From: Pseudofrankia inefficax
GTDB lineage: Bacteria; Actinomycetota; Actinomycetes; Frankiales; Frankiaceae
Direction of reading: 5' to 3'
Length of the DNA: 64,000 nt
NCBI RefSeq assembly: GCF_000166135.1
Contig: NC_014666.1
Span: forward strand, 1-64,000
The position numbers and the translations under genes were made by a program. Positions 47,803 to 57,180 of this stretch are shown here, one piece after another. The notes below the pieces were generated by a model. The model ran no database searches and was not told the DNA's origin. It worked only from the letters and a program-made list of their open reading frames with translations. Numbering within the stretch: the first letter of the stretch is position 1; each line of letters begins with the position of its first letter.

Positions 47803-48576
47803 GTGAGTCGGCGCGATGACCAGGTCGACCGACAGGTTGACGAGCTTCTGACGGCGATGGTCCACGTCTGGGCCGAGGCGCCGCCGACCGTGCGCTGGCG
47901 GGCGCTGCGCGAGCTGTCCGAGAGCCGAGCCAGCCTGCAGGCGATGACCGTTCACCAGCTGCTGCCCGAGACGACCGAGGAGGGCACCCGCCGCGGGGTC
48001 GGCGCGGTAGCCCGCGCACTCGGCGTCACCACCAGCTGGATCAGCCAGCTCGCCGCGATGCCCAGCAAGCACAGCGGCCTGTTCTCCTGGGGGCGGGCGC
48101 TGGCTCTCGCCACCGAGCTCGTCGCCCTGGCGGAGCGGGCGCCCTCGACCCGGCTGTCCGACGAGCTGGCCGGGATCGTCCGGCGCGGCCTGCACGACAC
48201 CAGCCCGCGTCACGACCTGGAGAGCGCCACCAGCCGCTGGGCGATGGCCGCGCGCCGGCAGCGCCGCGGCCCGGAAGCCGACGTCCTGGTCGACCGGATC
48301 GACGCGTTGCTGGTCGACGTCACCCCCAGCCTGGACCTCGACTGGCTCGCCCGTGCCGAGATCGCCATCGGCTACCAGACGGCGCGCGGACCCGTCCCGC
48401 GCGGCGAGGACGTCCCCCGGCCGGCGCTCGCCCCGGCCGGGCCGCCCCGGCCGAGCGCGACGGTCCCGACCGCCCGCCAGGCGGAGCCGGAGGAACCACC
48501 GGCCAGTCAGCCGCGCTCCCGTCGGGGCACGAATGACCCGCTGCCCTGGTCGCGCTACCGCCTCCGCGACCGCTGA
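47803..48576 (+). CDS. Hypothetical protein with HTH-like segment
   Basis: The 257-residue product (GTG 47803) is helical through residue 190, then ends in a disordered Pro/Ala/Arg tail. A segment RRGVGAVARALGVTTSWISQ resembles a helix-turn-helix recognition unit, suggesting DNA binding, but the rest matches no family I know. It is flanked by the ROK kinase (254 bases upstream) and an alpha/beta hydrolase. Codon third positions are strongly GC-biased, supporting coding. Confidence 0.65.
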   Translation: MSRRDDQVDRQVDELLTAMVHVWAEAPPTVRWRALRELSESRASLQAMTVHQLLPETTEEGTRRGVGAVARALGVTTSWISQLAAMPSKHSGLFSWGRALALATELVALAERAPSTRLSDELAGIVRRGLHDTSPRHDLESATSRWAMAARRQRRGPEADVLVDRIDALLVDVTPSLDLDWLARAEIAIGYQTARGPVPRGEDVPRPALAPAGPPRPSATVPTARQAEPEEPPASQPRSRRGTNDPLPWSRYRLRDR

Positions 48577-48672
48577 CCTGACCGACGCGGGCAGGTGGCT
48601 GCGTGTGGGCGGAGACCCACGACCACCGGCTGTCACTCGACGGGCCGAAACACCGGCGGTTAGTGTGCGCGG

Positions 48673-49341
48673 GTGGCTGATTCGGCGCCTGTCGTCCTGG
48701 TTCATGGGTTTGCGTCCTCCAGCGAGCACGGCTGGGGGCCGGCCGGCTGGATCGAGATGCTGCGGGAGGCCGGCCGCGAGGTGATCGCCGTCGACCTGCC
48801 CGGGCACGGCACGGCGGCACGCTCGACCGACCCGGCGGACTACGCCGATGTCGCGGCGACCGTCGCCGCCGCGTTCGCCGACCGGGGCCCCGTCGACGCG
48901 GTGGGCTTCTCCGCCGGCGCCAGGACCCTGCTGGAGATCGCGGCCCGCGGGATCGCGTCGTTCGACCGGCTCGCCCTGATGGGGATCGGCCCGGCCGTGC
49001 TGGAGATCCGCGAGGCGGCGCCGTTCGCGATCGACAACGACGACCCGACGGATGTCCGGGCCCGCCTGTTCCGGGGTCTGGCCAAGAGCGCCGGCAACGA
49101 CCTCGGCCCGCTGGCCGCGTTCGCCCGCCGCCCGGTCGAGTCGCTGACCGCCGTCGAGCTGGCCGCGATCACCTGCGAGGTGCTCGTCGTCACCGGCGAG
49201 CGGGATCAGGCCGGCGACCCGGAGGCGCTCGCGGCCATGCTCCCGAACGCCACCGGTGTCCTCGTCGAGCGGGCGGACCACTTCTCGCTGCAGTCGAACA
49301 TGCGCGCCATGGCGGCCGTCCTCGACTTCCTCGGCGCGTAG
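48673..49341 (+). CDS. Alpha/beta hydrolase
   Basis: The 222-residue product (GTG 48673) is a compact alpha/beta hydrolase: VVLVHGFASSSEHGW oxyanion region, IAVDLPGHGTAAR, nucleophile motif VGFSAGARTLLE, acid in VVTGERDQAGDP and final His in RADHFSL. The lid is minimal. The substrate is unknown; similar small enzymes act on esters or MenH-like substrates. There is no signal peptide, so it is cytoplasmic. Confidence 0.87.
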   Translation: MADSAPVVLVHGFASSSEHGWGPAGWIEMLREAGREVIAVDLPGHGTAARSTDPADYADVAATVAAAFADRGPVDAVGFSAGARTLLEIAARGIASFDRLALMGIGPAVLEIREAAPFAIDNDDPTDVRARLFRGLAKSAGNDLGPLAAFARRPVESLTAVELAAITCEVLVVTGERDQAGDPEALAAMLPNATGVLVERADHFSLQSNMRAMAAVLDFLGA

Positions 49342-49393
49342 CCAGCCAGCCATCGGCCACCCGCCCGGATCAGGGCGAGCCGGCGGCCGCCGG

Positions 49394-50275
49394 TCAGCGG
49401 TCGGCGACGGCCAGGTGGGCGTGCGCGATGGAGGCGCCGCGTGTGCCCGGCAGGCCGAGGCGCTCGGAGATCGCGAGCAGGGACTCGTCGCGTGTCACGG
49501 CGAAGCCATGCGTGGCGAGCAGGGCCGCGAGCTTCGGCGGAGTCCAGGCGGACCGGCGGGGCTCGTCGGCCCAGACGCTGCGCTGGCGGGCGAGCGCGCT
49601 CATCGTGCGGGCGACCAGCACGCCGACGGATGCCCTGGCATTCGGGGTCAGGTAGAGCACGACCAGTCGGCTGCCCGGGGCGGAGAGCTCGCCGGCGGCG
49701 GCCGTCGTCGCGCTGACCTCGGCCGGGGTCAGGTAGGGGACGACGCCCTCCCAGACCCAGGTCGTCGGCTCCGAGGTCTGGAAACCGGCGGCCGCGAGCG
49801 CCTCGGCGAGCTTGTCCCTGGAGAAGTCCACCGGGACGAACGTCAGCGAGCGGGCGAGGGATGGCCGGCCGGCGAGCCGGTCGCGCTTGTCCCGCTGGGA
49901 CGCCGGATGGTCGACCTCGAAGACGTCTGTGCCGGCGAGCTCGGGCATCCGCCAGGCTCTGGCGTCCAGCCCGGCGCCCAGCAGGACCAGCTGCGACGCC
50001 ACGCCACCGGGCCGGTCCCTGATGGCGTCGTCGGCCGCGATCGTGCGCGGCACCATCACCGAGGCGCAGGCCTTCGCCGACTCGTAGGCCATCCGCGCCG
50101 CCACGCCCTTGGGTGGTGTCCCGGCCCGCACCTGCTCGACGACGAGCCGCTCGTCGGGGCGCAGCAGGTCGGCCGCGACGGCGTCGGCGAACCGCCCGGC
50201 GGCGCTGCTCCCGTCGGCGACGGCCCGTCCCTGACAGGTCAGTACCGCCGTCCGGCTTCCGCCCTCGGCCCGCAT
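49394..50275 (-). CDS. SAM-dependent methyltransferase (TIGR00027/LCMT type)
   Basis: ATG 50275 gives a 293-residue product with the class I motif QLVLLGAGLDARAWRMPELA, DVFEVDHPASQRDKRDRL, and TWVWEGVVPYLTPAEV, all diagnostic of the leucine carboxyl methyltransferase-like family abundant in mycobacteria and other actinobacteria. The open frame runs on upstream to 51733 but that part is the antisense of the neighbouring gene. It begins two bases after the stop of the OsmC-methyltransferase gene, so the two are co-transcribed. The substrate is unknown. Confidence 0.9.
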   Translation of the reverse strand: MRAEGGSRTAVLTCQGRAVADGSSAAGRFADAVAADLLRPDERLVVEQVRAGTPPKGVAARMAYESAKACASVMVPRTIAADDAIRDRPGGVASQLVLLGAGLDARAWRMPELAGTDVFEVDHPASQRDKRDRLAGRPSLARSLTFVPVDFSRDKLAEALAAAGFQTSEPTTWVWEGVVPYLTPAEVSATTAAAGELSAPGSRLVVLYLTPNARASVGVLVARTMSALARQRSVWADEPRRSAWTPPKLAALLATHGFAVTRDESLLAISERLGLPGTRGASIAHAHLAVADR

Positions 50276-50277
50276 CT

Positions 50278-51636
50278 CTAGCCGGCCAGGCGGCGGACGG
50301 CCACGCGGCGCATCGTCCAGGTGATGTGACCGTCGTGCTCCGGGCCGGCGGCGAGGGCCGCGAGGTCGGCGGCCAGCCGGTCGAGCTCGGGCTGGCGGTC
50401 GCGGTAGAGGGGGTCGTCGCGCCAGACGGCCAGGTTGAGGCCGAACATCTCCGCCGCGGCCGGGACCGGCGGGCGGACCGGCTCGGTGGCGTTGTACTCG
50501 ACCTCGAAGGACGTCCCCGGGCTGTGCGCGGCGAGGTCGTGCAGGGCGGTGTTCACCAGCCGCCCGGCGTGCAGGGTCGTGCCGCGGGCGGCCAGCAGGT
50601 GGCGGGCGTGGTCGAGGTAGGCCGCGAGTGCCGGCTGGTCGGTGTCGATCGACTCGACCTCGTCGAGCAGGAGCAGGCCGTGCGGGGCGACCTGGGTGAT
50701 CCACCCGCCGATCGCGTCCGTGACGTCGACGAGGTGGGGCAGCAGCAGCCGGGCGTAGACGACGTCGGCCTTGCGTGCCTGGGCCGGGAACGGGAGCCGG
50801 CTGACGTCGTGACGCAGGAAGGCCAGCTCGGTGGCGCCGTCGGCGCTCAGGCCACCGCCTTGTGCGGACACCGGCTCGGTGCCGACGGCGGTGGCGACGA
50901 ACGCCGTGGACGCGTCCAGCCCGACGGTGCGGGCCGCGCCGGTCGCGGCGGCCAGCAGCCGGGTGGTGTGGCCCGGCCCGCAGCCGAGATCGACCGCGAG
51001 CCGGACGTCGGACAGGCCGGCGGCACGGACCCGGTCGTGGATGAAGGCACGGGAGCCGGGATCGAAGACGTCGGAGACCAGCGCGAGCCGGCGGGCCGCC
51101 GTGTCGGTGTCCCGGAACGCGTACGGGGTGAGGATCTCGAACGTCGGGGAGACGTTGACCGGGCAGTTCAGCGACGCGGCGATGAAGCACTGCTCGTGGG
51201 CCAGCTGGGCGAGCCTGCGCAGCCTCTCCTCGGTGGCGTCGGTGACGACGGTGATCCGGGGCCGCAGGGTGATCTCGGTGATCGCGCCGCCGCCCCGGCC
51301 GTCCTCGGTCATCACCGCGGAGCCGGTGTCCTGGTAGTCCCGGACGTCGACCCGGGCCCGCGCGGCAATCGCCAGGAAGGCCAGCAGCTGGCAGGACGCC
51401 GCCGCGAGCACGACCAGCTGCTCGGGGTTGAGCAGCGACGGGTCGCCCCGGAAGGCGGGGTCGGAGGACAGCCGGACCGCCGTGGCCGCAGGGGGTGCGT
51501 GCCCGACGTGCGCCCGGGAGTACCGGTCGTACCCGACCCCGGTCGAGCCCGACCACTCGCAGGTGACGGAGTAGCTGTGCGTCGGCGGCGTGGGACGGAC
51601 GGCTGCGGTCTCGGCTGGAGCGACCATGCCCGCCAT
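50278..51636 (-). CDS. OsmC-methyltransferase fusion protein
   Basis: This 452-residue product joins two normally separate domains. Residues about 20-168 are an OsmC/Ohr-like peroxidase domain with the cysteines in LAAASCQLLAFLAI (C82) and AHEQCFIAASLNCPV (C150/C158). Residues about 180-452 are a class I SAM methyltransferase with AVDLGCGPGHTTRLLAA (214-230), VGLDAS and ADVVYARLLLPHLVD. Both halves look complete. The fusion suggests a thiol- or peroxide-linked substrate that is also methylated, or redox control of the methyltransferase. It is co-transcribed with the downstream methyltransferase. Confidence 0.87.
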   Translation of the reverse strand: MAGMVAPAETAAVRPTPPTHSYSVTCEWSGSTGVGYDRYSRAHVGHAPPAATAVRLSSDPAFRGDPSLLNPEQLVVLAAASCQLLAFLAIAARARVDVRDYQDTGSAVMTEDGRGGGAITEITLRPRITVVTDATEERLRRLAQLAHEQCFIAASLNCPVNVSPTFEILTPYAFRDTDTAARRLALVSDVFDPGSRAFIHDRVRAAGLSDVRLAVDLGCGPGHTTRLLAAATGAARTVGLDASTAFVATAVGTEPVSAQGGGLSADGATELAFLRHDVSRLPFPAQARKADVVYARLLLPHLVDVTDAIGGWITQVAPHGLLLLDEVESIDTDQPALAAYLDHARHLLAARGTTLHAGRLVNTALHDLAAHSPGTSFEVEYNATEPVRPPVPAAAEMFGLNLAVWRDDPLYRDRQPELDRLAADLAALAAGPEHDGHITWTMRRVAVRRLAG

Positions 51637-51822
51637 CCTGTCCCAACGCTCGCGCGTTATTCAGCCGATTTTTTCCTGGTCGGGGCACGACCTGGCGCTT
51701 CGCCCCGGTCCGGATGGCTCCGGACCGGGCCAACCGTCCTGACCCGGAGGTGCCAGGCGTCCGGTCCAGGCTAAGTGGGCACGCTTAGTAGCGACCGAGC
51801 AACAACCTGGAGGTGATGGGAC

Positions 51823-52440
51823 ATGCTCAGGTCGGAATCCACTTCCTTCCTGCTTCGCGGCGCTGTTGCCGTGGCGCTGGGAATTGTCGCCATCGCCTGG
51901 CCTGGGGTCACCGTGAGCGCGCTGATCGTGCTGTTTGCGATCTACGTGTTCTGCGACGCGATCGGCCATTTCCACCGTGCGACCGCAAGTGACCGGTCCG
52001 GCTCGGCCGCGGGCAGCATCGCCCTCGGGGTGCTGGACATCGCGGCCGGTGTGGTGGCGCTCGTCTGGCCCGCGATGACCGTGTTCGTGCTGACCATCTG
52101 GCTGGGGGTCTGGGCGGTGGTCACCGGCGTGGTCGAGGTCGGTGCCGCGTTCACGATGCCCGCCCGGCGCGGCGTGCGCACCGGCATGGTGCTGGTCGGC
52201 CTGGCCAGCATCGTGTTCGGGATCGTCGTCTTCACCCACCCGAGCATCGGCGTGCTCAGCGTGACCCTGCTGTTCGGCCTGTTCCTGCTGGTCTACGGCG
52301 TCGACCTCGTGACGACGGGCGTGCGGATGCGCCGCCGCGGTGCCACGGGCGGGGATGCCCTCGGCGGCGGCTGGACGGACAGCACTCCGTATCCCGGATC
52401 CGCTCGGCGAGCCGACCAGGCAGCCCCGCGCTACCGCTGA
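51823..52440 (+). CDS. HdeD-like (DUF308) membrane protein
   Basis: The 205-residue product (ATG 51823 behind GGAGGTG) has six hydrophobic helices arranged as repeated pairs, such as GAVAVALGIVAIAWPGVTVS, LGVLDIAAGVVALVWPAMTV and LVGLASIVFGIVVFTHPSIG, each ending in a Pro-containing turn. This is the HdeD/DUF308 family, linked in enterobacteria to acid resistance. The role here is unknown. Its tail is disordered and its 3' end overlaps the convergent methyltransferase by 10 bases. Confidence 0.88.
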   Translation: MLRSESTSFLLRGAVAVALGIVAIAWPGVTVSALIVLFAIYVFCDAIGHFHRATASDRSGSAAGSIALGVLDIAAGVVALVWPAMTVFVLTIWLGVWAVVTGVVEVGAAFTMPARRGVRTGMVLVGLASIVFGIVVFTHPSIGVLSVTLLFGLFLLVYGVDLVTTGVRMRRRGATGGDALGGGWTDSTPYPGSARRADQAAPRYR

Positions 52441-53720
52441 CCACGTTCGCCCGAGACTGAGACCGCCGGCAGGTCGCCGGCGGTCTCAGTGCTGTCCGCG
52501 GCCCGTGTGGCGGTGGCCCGCGCGTGAGGCAGGCCGGCCGCGGCGGTCAGCGGGCTGGGCGCCTGGCAGCCGGTCAGGGAAATGCTGCTGCCCAGGGCCG
52601 CGCCCGGCAGGTCGAGCTCGTCCTCCCGCAGCATGACCCGCAGCAGCGTCCGCGCGGGCAGCCGGAGTCCGGCCTTTCCCAACGCGAGCGCGGGATAGCG
52701 CGTGAACGCGCCGTGCCTGCGGTCGTCGACCCAGCCGGCGAAACCGCCGCGCAGCGCGCCGAGCCGGGCGGCGTCGATCGGCTGGCAGTCCACGGGCCCA
52801 CGCTTTCCCAGCAACCTGGTGCCGGCGGTGTGCAGGAGTGGCACCTTCCACGGCTCGGCCGCGGCGAAGCGGCCCGCGGCGGTCAGCACCCGGGCGAACT
52901 GCCGCCCCGCGCGCGCGGTGTCCAGGTGGTGCAGCGTCCCGCCGCAGTAAAGGACGTCCACGCTGCCGGCGGCCAACGGGAGGCCCTCGCCGGTTCCGGC
53001 GACGGGGAGCAGCCGGTCGGCCAGGCCCAGCGCTCGCGCGAAGGCGTCGGCGAGCAGCAGTTCGCCGACGACGGGCGACACGATGACCGCGCGCGCGGCC
53101 CCGGCGAGCAGGAACTTCAGCGCGTGGGTGCCGCTGCCACCGATCTGGACCGCGGTCCCGCCGCGCACCAGCGGCCGGAGGAACTCGTAGCAGCGCAGCT
53201 GGGCTGGCCCGTCGTAGGGCGCGTCCACCCAGGTCTCGTCCAGAACGGTGCCGGACCGTTCGGCCACGGTGGCCAGCGCGCGCAGCTCGGCCAGGGTCGG
53301 GTCGTCCGCGACATCGGCGGCGAGCCGCAGGCTCACCGCCGAGTAGTGGTCGAGCTCGCGGCGCGGAATGCCGGCCGTCGCGCCGAGCGGGCCGGCAGCG
53401 TCGTGCGCGTAATCGGAGAGCAGCAGCGGGATTCCGGCGAGGACCGGGTAGCGGATGCCGGTCGCCGTGCCGAGCCAGTGCTGGGCCGGGTCAGGACGCG
53501 CTGCTCGCGCCGGGCCCGCACCGACGGATTCCGGGGCTCGCCGTGGGGCCGGCGCGAGGCGCGTGGCGAGCGTCCACAGTTCCGGGCTGGGCGCCATCGG
53601 TGCCGGTACCACCGTCAGGGCGCTGGCGGTGTCGGGAGCGCAGAGCAGGTCGAGATCTGGCGTGAGCAAAAGGTGATCGCTTCCTGTCCCAAGCCGGCTT
53701 CGATTACAGGCCGTGAGCAT
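52431..53720 (-). CDS. Methyltransferase-domain protein
   Basis: The 429-residue product (ATG 53720) has a poorly conserved N-terminal third resembling a Trm112-like preamble (GIRYPVLAGIPLLLSDYAHD) and a class I methyltransferase core: AVQIGGSGTHALKFLLAG in place of motif I, ADRLLPVAGTGEGLPLAAGS, and VDVLYCGGTLHHLDTARAGR. The C-terminal third is unfamiliar. The modified motif I (IGGSG for the usual D/ExGxG) may alter SAM binding. It lies upstream of and divergent from the exopolysaccharide operon. Confidence 0.75.
   Translation of the reverse strand: MLTACNRSRLGTGSDHLLLTPDLDLLCAPDTASALTVVPAPMAPSPELWTLATRLAPAPRRAPESVGAGPARAARPDPAQHWLGTATGIRYPVLAGIPLLLSDYAHDAAGPLGATAGIPRRELDHYSAVSLRLAADVADDPTLAELRALATVAERSGTVLDETWVDAPYDGPAQLRCYEFLRPLVRGGTAVQIGGSGTHALKFLLAGAARAVIVSPVVGELLLADAFARALGLADRLLPVAGTGEGLPLAAGSVDVLYCGGTLHHLDTARAGRQFARVLTAAGRFAAAEPWKVPLLHTAGTRLLGKRGPVDCQPIDAARLGALRGGFAGWVDDRRHGAFTRYPALALGKAGLRLPARTLLRVMLREDELDLPGAALGSSISLTGCQAPSPLTAAAGLPHARATATRAADSTETAGDLPAVSVSGERGQR
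52456..52490. terminator. 15-bp hairpin between HdeD and the convergent methyltransferase
   Basis: ACTGAGACCGCCGGC and GCCGGCGGTCTCAGT pair perfectly around AGGTC. It lies just after the HdeD stop, inside the 3' end of the convergent gene. There is no T tract. Confidence 0.7.
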
Positions 53721-53975
53721 AGGTTGTGGCGGGAGCCACTCAAAGCATCGGCGTGACTACCTTCAGTTGCCAGGCGGTGGTGGCGTCGTCGGTTGCCCGG
53801 CATCTCGTGCCGGCGGCCACCTCGGTGGCTGGCCGGCGTCGGCGCGCCTCCACCGTGCGGCGCATCCCGGCCCTACTGTCACTCAACATAGTTGTCCAGA
53901 CACTCTAAGTGATCGACGTTGGTGGTTCGCCTGGCGCTGCCCGGCGGCCACCACAGCGGGGAAGGAAGCGAGCCT

Positions 53976-55667
53976 GTGGAGACGGACAGCGCTGTCGGCG
54001 GTGGCCGGAACCTTGCCGGAGTCCTCGCGCGCCGATGGCACCTGCTGCTTGCCGTGACTGTCGCCTTCGGCGCGGCCGGTGTGCTGCTCTCGTCGCTCCA
54101 GTCGACGCTCTACTCGAGCACGGCCACGATGCTGCTCAACGACCCGGGAAGCACGAGCGTCTTCAGCCAGAACAACCGGGTGATCGTCGACCCGTCGCGG
54201 TACGTGCGCGGCCAGGCGAGTTACCTCACGTCCACCGAGGTGCTGACCGCGGCCACCAAGATCCTGCACAACCGGCTCAGCCTCGACGAGCTGCGTAGCC
54301 GGGTCACCGCGACCTCCTCGGACCAGCTTGAGCAGGTCACGGTGACCGCGACCGAGCCGACGGCCGCCGGCGCGGCCGAAGTGGCGAACGCCGTCTGCCA
54401 GGCCTACCGCGAGACCGTGCGCTCGTCGGCGGCCCAGAACGCCAAGTCGACGACCGACGAGCTGGACCAGACCATCTCGCGGCTGCGCGACAGCATCAGC
54501 GAGCTCGACGGCCAACTGGCGTCGACCAAGGACGGCAGCGCCGACCCGGCGCTGTCCGCCGCGCGCCAGGCCGCGGCCACCCAGCTGCTGACCGTGCAGA
54601 GCCGGGCCGACGAGATCGCCGTCGACACCGCCACGTACGGCGACGGTGTCCAGATGTTCGAGGAGGCCAAGCAGCCGTCCTCGCCGACGCAGCCGAAGCC
54701 GATGGTGGGGGGCGTCGTCGGCGCGTTCGTCGGGCTGCTGCTCGCGGCCACCGTCGTCTGGTGGCGCGCCGAGTACCGCCGCAGGGCCGACGAGAAGCAG
54801 GAACCCGCCACCGTGCTGGGCGTCCCGCTCCTCGGCGAAGTCCCCGAGTTCGTCGCCTCGGCCGGCGGCCGAGCGCTGCCGGCGGCGTACGAGCCGTCGT
54901 CACCGGCCGGGGAGGCCTACAACTTCCTGGTCGAGTCGATCGACTTCGCGGTGGCGGCCACGGCCCGCGCCTGGCCCGAGGGTGGTGCCGGTGGACGGGT
55001 CATCGCCGTCACCAGCCCCCGTCAGGGCGACGGCAAGACGGTCACCACGCTGAACCTGGCGATCGCGATGGCCCGAGACGACCGGCGGGTCGCCGTCGTC
55101 GACGGCGACGAGCGGATGCGCGGACTGACCCGGCTGGCCGAGGTGCCCGACGAGCCCGGCCTGTCCGACCTGGGCGCCGACGTGCCGGTCGACCAGGTGC
55201 TGCGTTCCCTCGACCTGGACAGCACGGAGGGGCTGGACGTGATCGCCGCCGGCGCCCGCCTGGAGGACCCGGCCAGCTTCTTCAGGACCGGCCGGTTCCG
55301 CGGCGCCGTCGGCCGGCTGCGCGGCCACGCCGACATCATCATCGTCGACTCGCCGCCGCTGCTCGCCGTCAGCGACGCCGCCGCGATCGCGGCGCAGGCC
55401 GACGCGGTGGTGCTGATCGTCGGGCGCGGCACGCCGCTGCGGGTGCTGGCCGAGGTCCGCCACCGGCTCGAGTTCGTCGGGACGCCGCTGCTCGGCTACG
55501 TCTTCAACAAGTCCACCGGCTCCAGGCGCAGGTACGGGCACTACGGCTACGGCTACGGCTACGGCCAGCAGCCGGCCCGGACGGCCGCGCTGCCGGCCGG
55601 AACCGCCGGCCGGGTGCCGGACCAGCGGCTCGGCAGCGGTGGCCGCCACGCCGAGGCCAAGCGTTGA
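53976..55667 (+). CDS. Wzz/BY-kinase-type polysaccharide co-polymerase
   Basis: The protein couples chain-length control to tyrosine autophosphorylation. GTG 53976 (GGAAGG upstream) gives 563 residues. The Wzz domain has a first membrane helix (LLLAVTVAFGAAGVLLSSLQ), a periplasmic-type coiled coil (TTDELDQTISRLRDSISELD) and a second helix (VGGVVGAFVGLLLAATVVWW). The CpsD-type kinase follows, with Walker A SPRQGDGKTVTT, Walker A' VAVVDGDERM and Walker B DIIIVDSPP. The C terminus carries a Tyr cluster, YGHYGYGYGYG, the expected autophosphorylation site. It heads an operon running to about 59550. Confidence 0.9.
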   Translation: METDSAVGGGRNLAGVLARRWHLLLAVTVAFGAAGVLLSSLQSTLYSSTATMLLNDPGSTSVFSQNNRVIVDPSRYVRGQASYLTSTEVLTAATKILHNRLSLDELRSRVTATSSDQLEQVTVTATEPTAAGAAEVANAVCQAYRETVRSSAAQNAKSTTDELDQTISRLRDSISELDGQLASTKDGSADPALSAARQAAATQLLTVQSRADEIAVDTATYGDGVQMFEEAKQPSSPTQPKPMVGGVVGAFVGLLLAATVVWWRAEYRRRADEKQEPATVLGVPLLGEVPEFVASAGGRALPAAYEPSSPAGEAYNFLVESIDFAVAATARAWPEGGAGGRVIAVTSPRQGDGKTVTTLNLAIAMARDDRRVAVVDGDERMRGLTRLAEVPDEPGLSDLGADVPVDQVLRSLDLDSTEGLDVIAAGARLEDPASFFRTGRFRGAVGRLRGHADIIIVDSPPLLAVSDAAAIAAQADAVVLIVGRGTPLRVLAEVRHRLEFVGTPLLGYVFNKSTGSRRRYGHYGYGYGYGQQPARTAALPAGTAGRVPDQRLGSGGRHAEAKR

Positions 55668-55779
55668 CGGCCGTCCCGGCGGCGTCGACGGCCGGTCCGG
55701 GGCGGACCTTCGCCGCCGACCGGGCCGGCCGACGCCAGGCCGAGGCCTCCCGCGCCCTGGCCCGGAAGAGAGCGAGCTG

Positions 55780-57180
55780 ATGCGCGTCACGATCGTCAGC
55801 CAGTACTTCTGGCCGGAGCAGTTCCGCGTCAACGACCTGGCCGTGGGCCTGCGCGAGCGTGGCCATCACGTCACGGTGCTGACCGGCCAGCCGAGCTACC
55901 CGCGCCGGGACTCCTTCCCGCGGCGACGACGACCAAGCCGGGAATGGTACGAGGGCGTCGAGGTCGTGCGGGTGCGCCTCGCCTCCCGCGGCAACGGCGA
56001 GCCCTGGCGGCTGGCCCTGAACTACCTGAGCTTCGCGGCCAGCGCCAGCGTCCTGGGGGTGCCGCGGCTGCCACCGTCGGACGTGGTGCTCGTCTACCAG
56101 ATGTCACCGGTGACGACGGCGCTGCCCGCCTTCCTGCTGCGGCGGATCCGCGGTGCCCCGGTGGTGGTGTGGGTCCAGGACCTGTGGCCGCGGACCTTGC
56201 GGGCGACCGGCACGATCCGCTCCGAACGGGTGCTGGGCGTCATCGACCGGGTGGTGCGCGCCGGCTATCGGCGGTGCGCCCGGGTGCTCGGGCAGTCGGA
56301 GGACTTCCTGCCGCTGCTGCGGGCGGCCGGCGTGCCCGCGGAACGGCTGGACTACCTGCCGAACTGGGCCGAGGGCCAGTACCGCCCCGAGCCGCCGGAC
56401 GAGGAGGTCCGCCGCGCCGCCGGTATCCCGGACGGCTTCGTCGCGATGTTCGCCGGCAACCTCGGGGTCGCGCAGGCGCTGGAGACGCTGGTCGGCGCGG
56501 CCGAGCTCACCCGGGACCGGCCGGAGCTGGCCGACATGCACTGGGTTGTCCTGGGCGACGGCCAGCGCGGCGCGTGGCTGGCGGACGAGGTCCGCCGCCG
56601 CGGCCTCACCGGCCGGGTCCACCTGCTCGGCCAGGCCCCGCCGCAGCAGCTGCCGGCGCTGTTCGCGCACGCGGACGTGCTGGTCACGGCCCTGCGCAGG
56701 GACTCGGTGTGGGCGCTCACCGTGCCGAGCCGGGTGCAGTCGTTCCTTGCCTGCGGCCGGCCGGTCGTCTCGTCGGCCGACGGCACCACCGGCCGGGTCG
56801 TGGCCGCGGCCGGCGGGATCGCGGTGCCGGCCGAGGACCCGGCGGCGCTCGCCGACGCGGTCGCCCAGGTCCACGCGCTCGGGCCGACCGAACGCGCCGC
56901 CATGGGCGTCGCGGCGAGGGAGTACTACGTGACGCACTACGAGCGGGCCGCGCTGCTCGACCGGGTCGAGCGGCATCTGCGCGACGCGGCCGGGCTGTCG
57001 GCGGCACCCGTCCGGGTGCCGACGCCCGCGCCGGCTCCTACGCGGCCGACCGCCCATGGCGGCCCGGCGGTTCCCGCGCAGCCCTCGGTGGCGGCCGGCG
57101 CGGCGGGCTCGGGTGGCCCGGCCAAGGCCAAGCCGGCTGGGCCTGAGGTGCCCGCCGCCGACGTGACGGAGACGGCCTGA
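55780..57180 (+). CDS. WbuB/WcaI-like glycosyltransferase
   Basis: ATG 55780 opens MRVTIVSQYFWPEQFRVNDL, the typical start of WcaI/WbuB-type GT4 enzymes that add fucose or N-acetyl-fucosamine-like sugars. The 466-residue product has the two GT-B halves, VVVWVQDLWPRTLRATGTIR, GNLGVAQALETLVGAAEL and the donor-site LTVPSRVQSFLACGRPVVSS. The final 60 residues are a Pro/Ala tail. It is 112 bases after the Wzz/kinase gene, and its TGA overlaps the ATG of the next gene, so translation is coupled. Confidence 0.88.
   Translation: MRVTIVSQYFWPEQFRVNDLAVGLRERGHHVTVLTGQPSYPRRDSFPRRRRPSREWYEGVEVVRVRLASRGNGEPWRLALNYLSFAASASVLGVPRLPPSDVVLVYQMSPVTTALPAFLLRRIRGAPVVVWVQDLWPRTLRATGTIRSERVLGVIDRVVRAGYRRCARVLGQSEDFLPLLRAAGVPAERLDYLPNWAEGQYRPEPPDEEVRRAAGIPDGFVAMFAGNLGVAQALETLVGAAELTRDRPELADMHWVVLGDGQRGAWLADEVRRRGLTGRVHLLGQAPPQQLPALFAHADVLVTALRRDSVWALTVPSRVQSFLACGRPVVSSADGTTGRVVAAAGGIAVPAEDPAALADAVAQVHALGPTERAAMGVAAREYYVTHYERAALLDRVERHLRDAAGLSAAPVRVPTPAPAPTRPTAHGGPAVPAQPSVAAGAAGSGGPAKAKPAGPEVPAADVTETA

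Noticed and set aside
49394-51733. 779-codon reading of the methyltransferase at 49394
   Set aside because: Only the last 293 codons resemble a protein family; the upstream part is out of frame with the OsmC-methyltransferase gene and Arg/Pro-rich.
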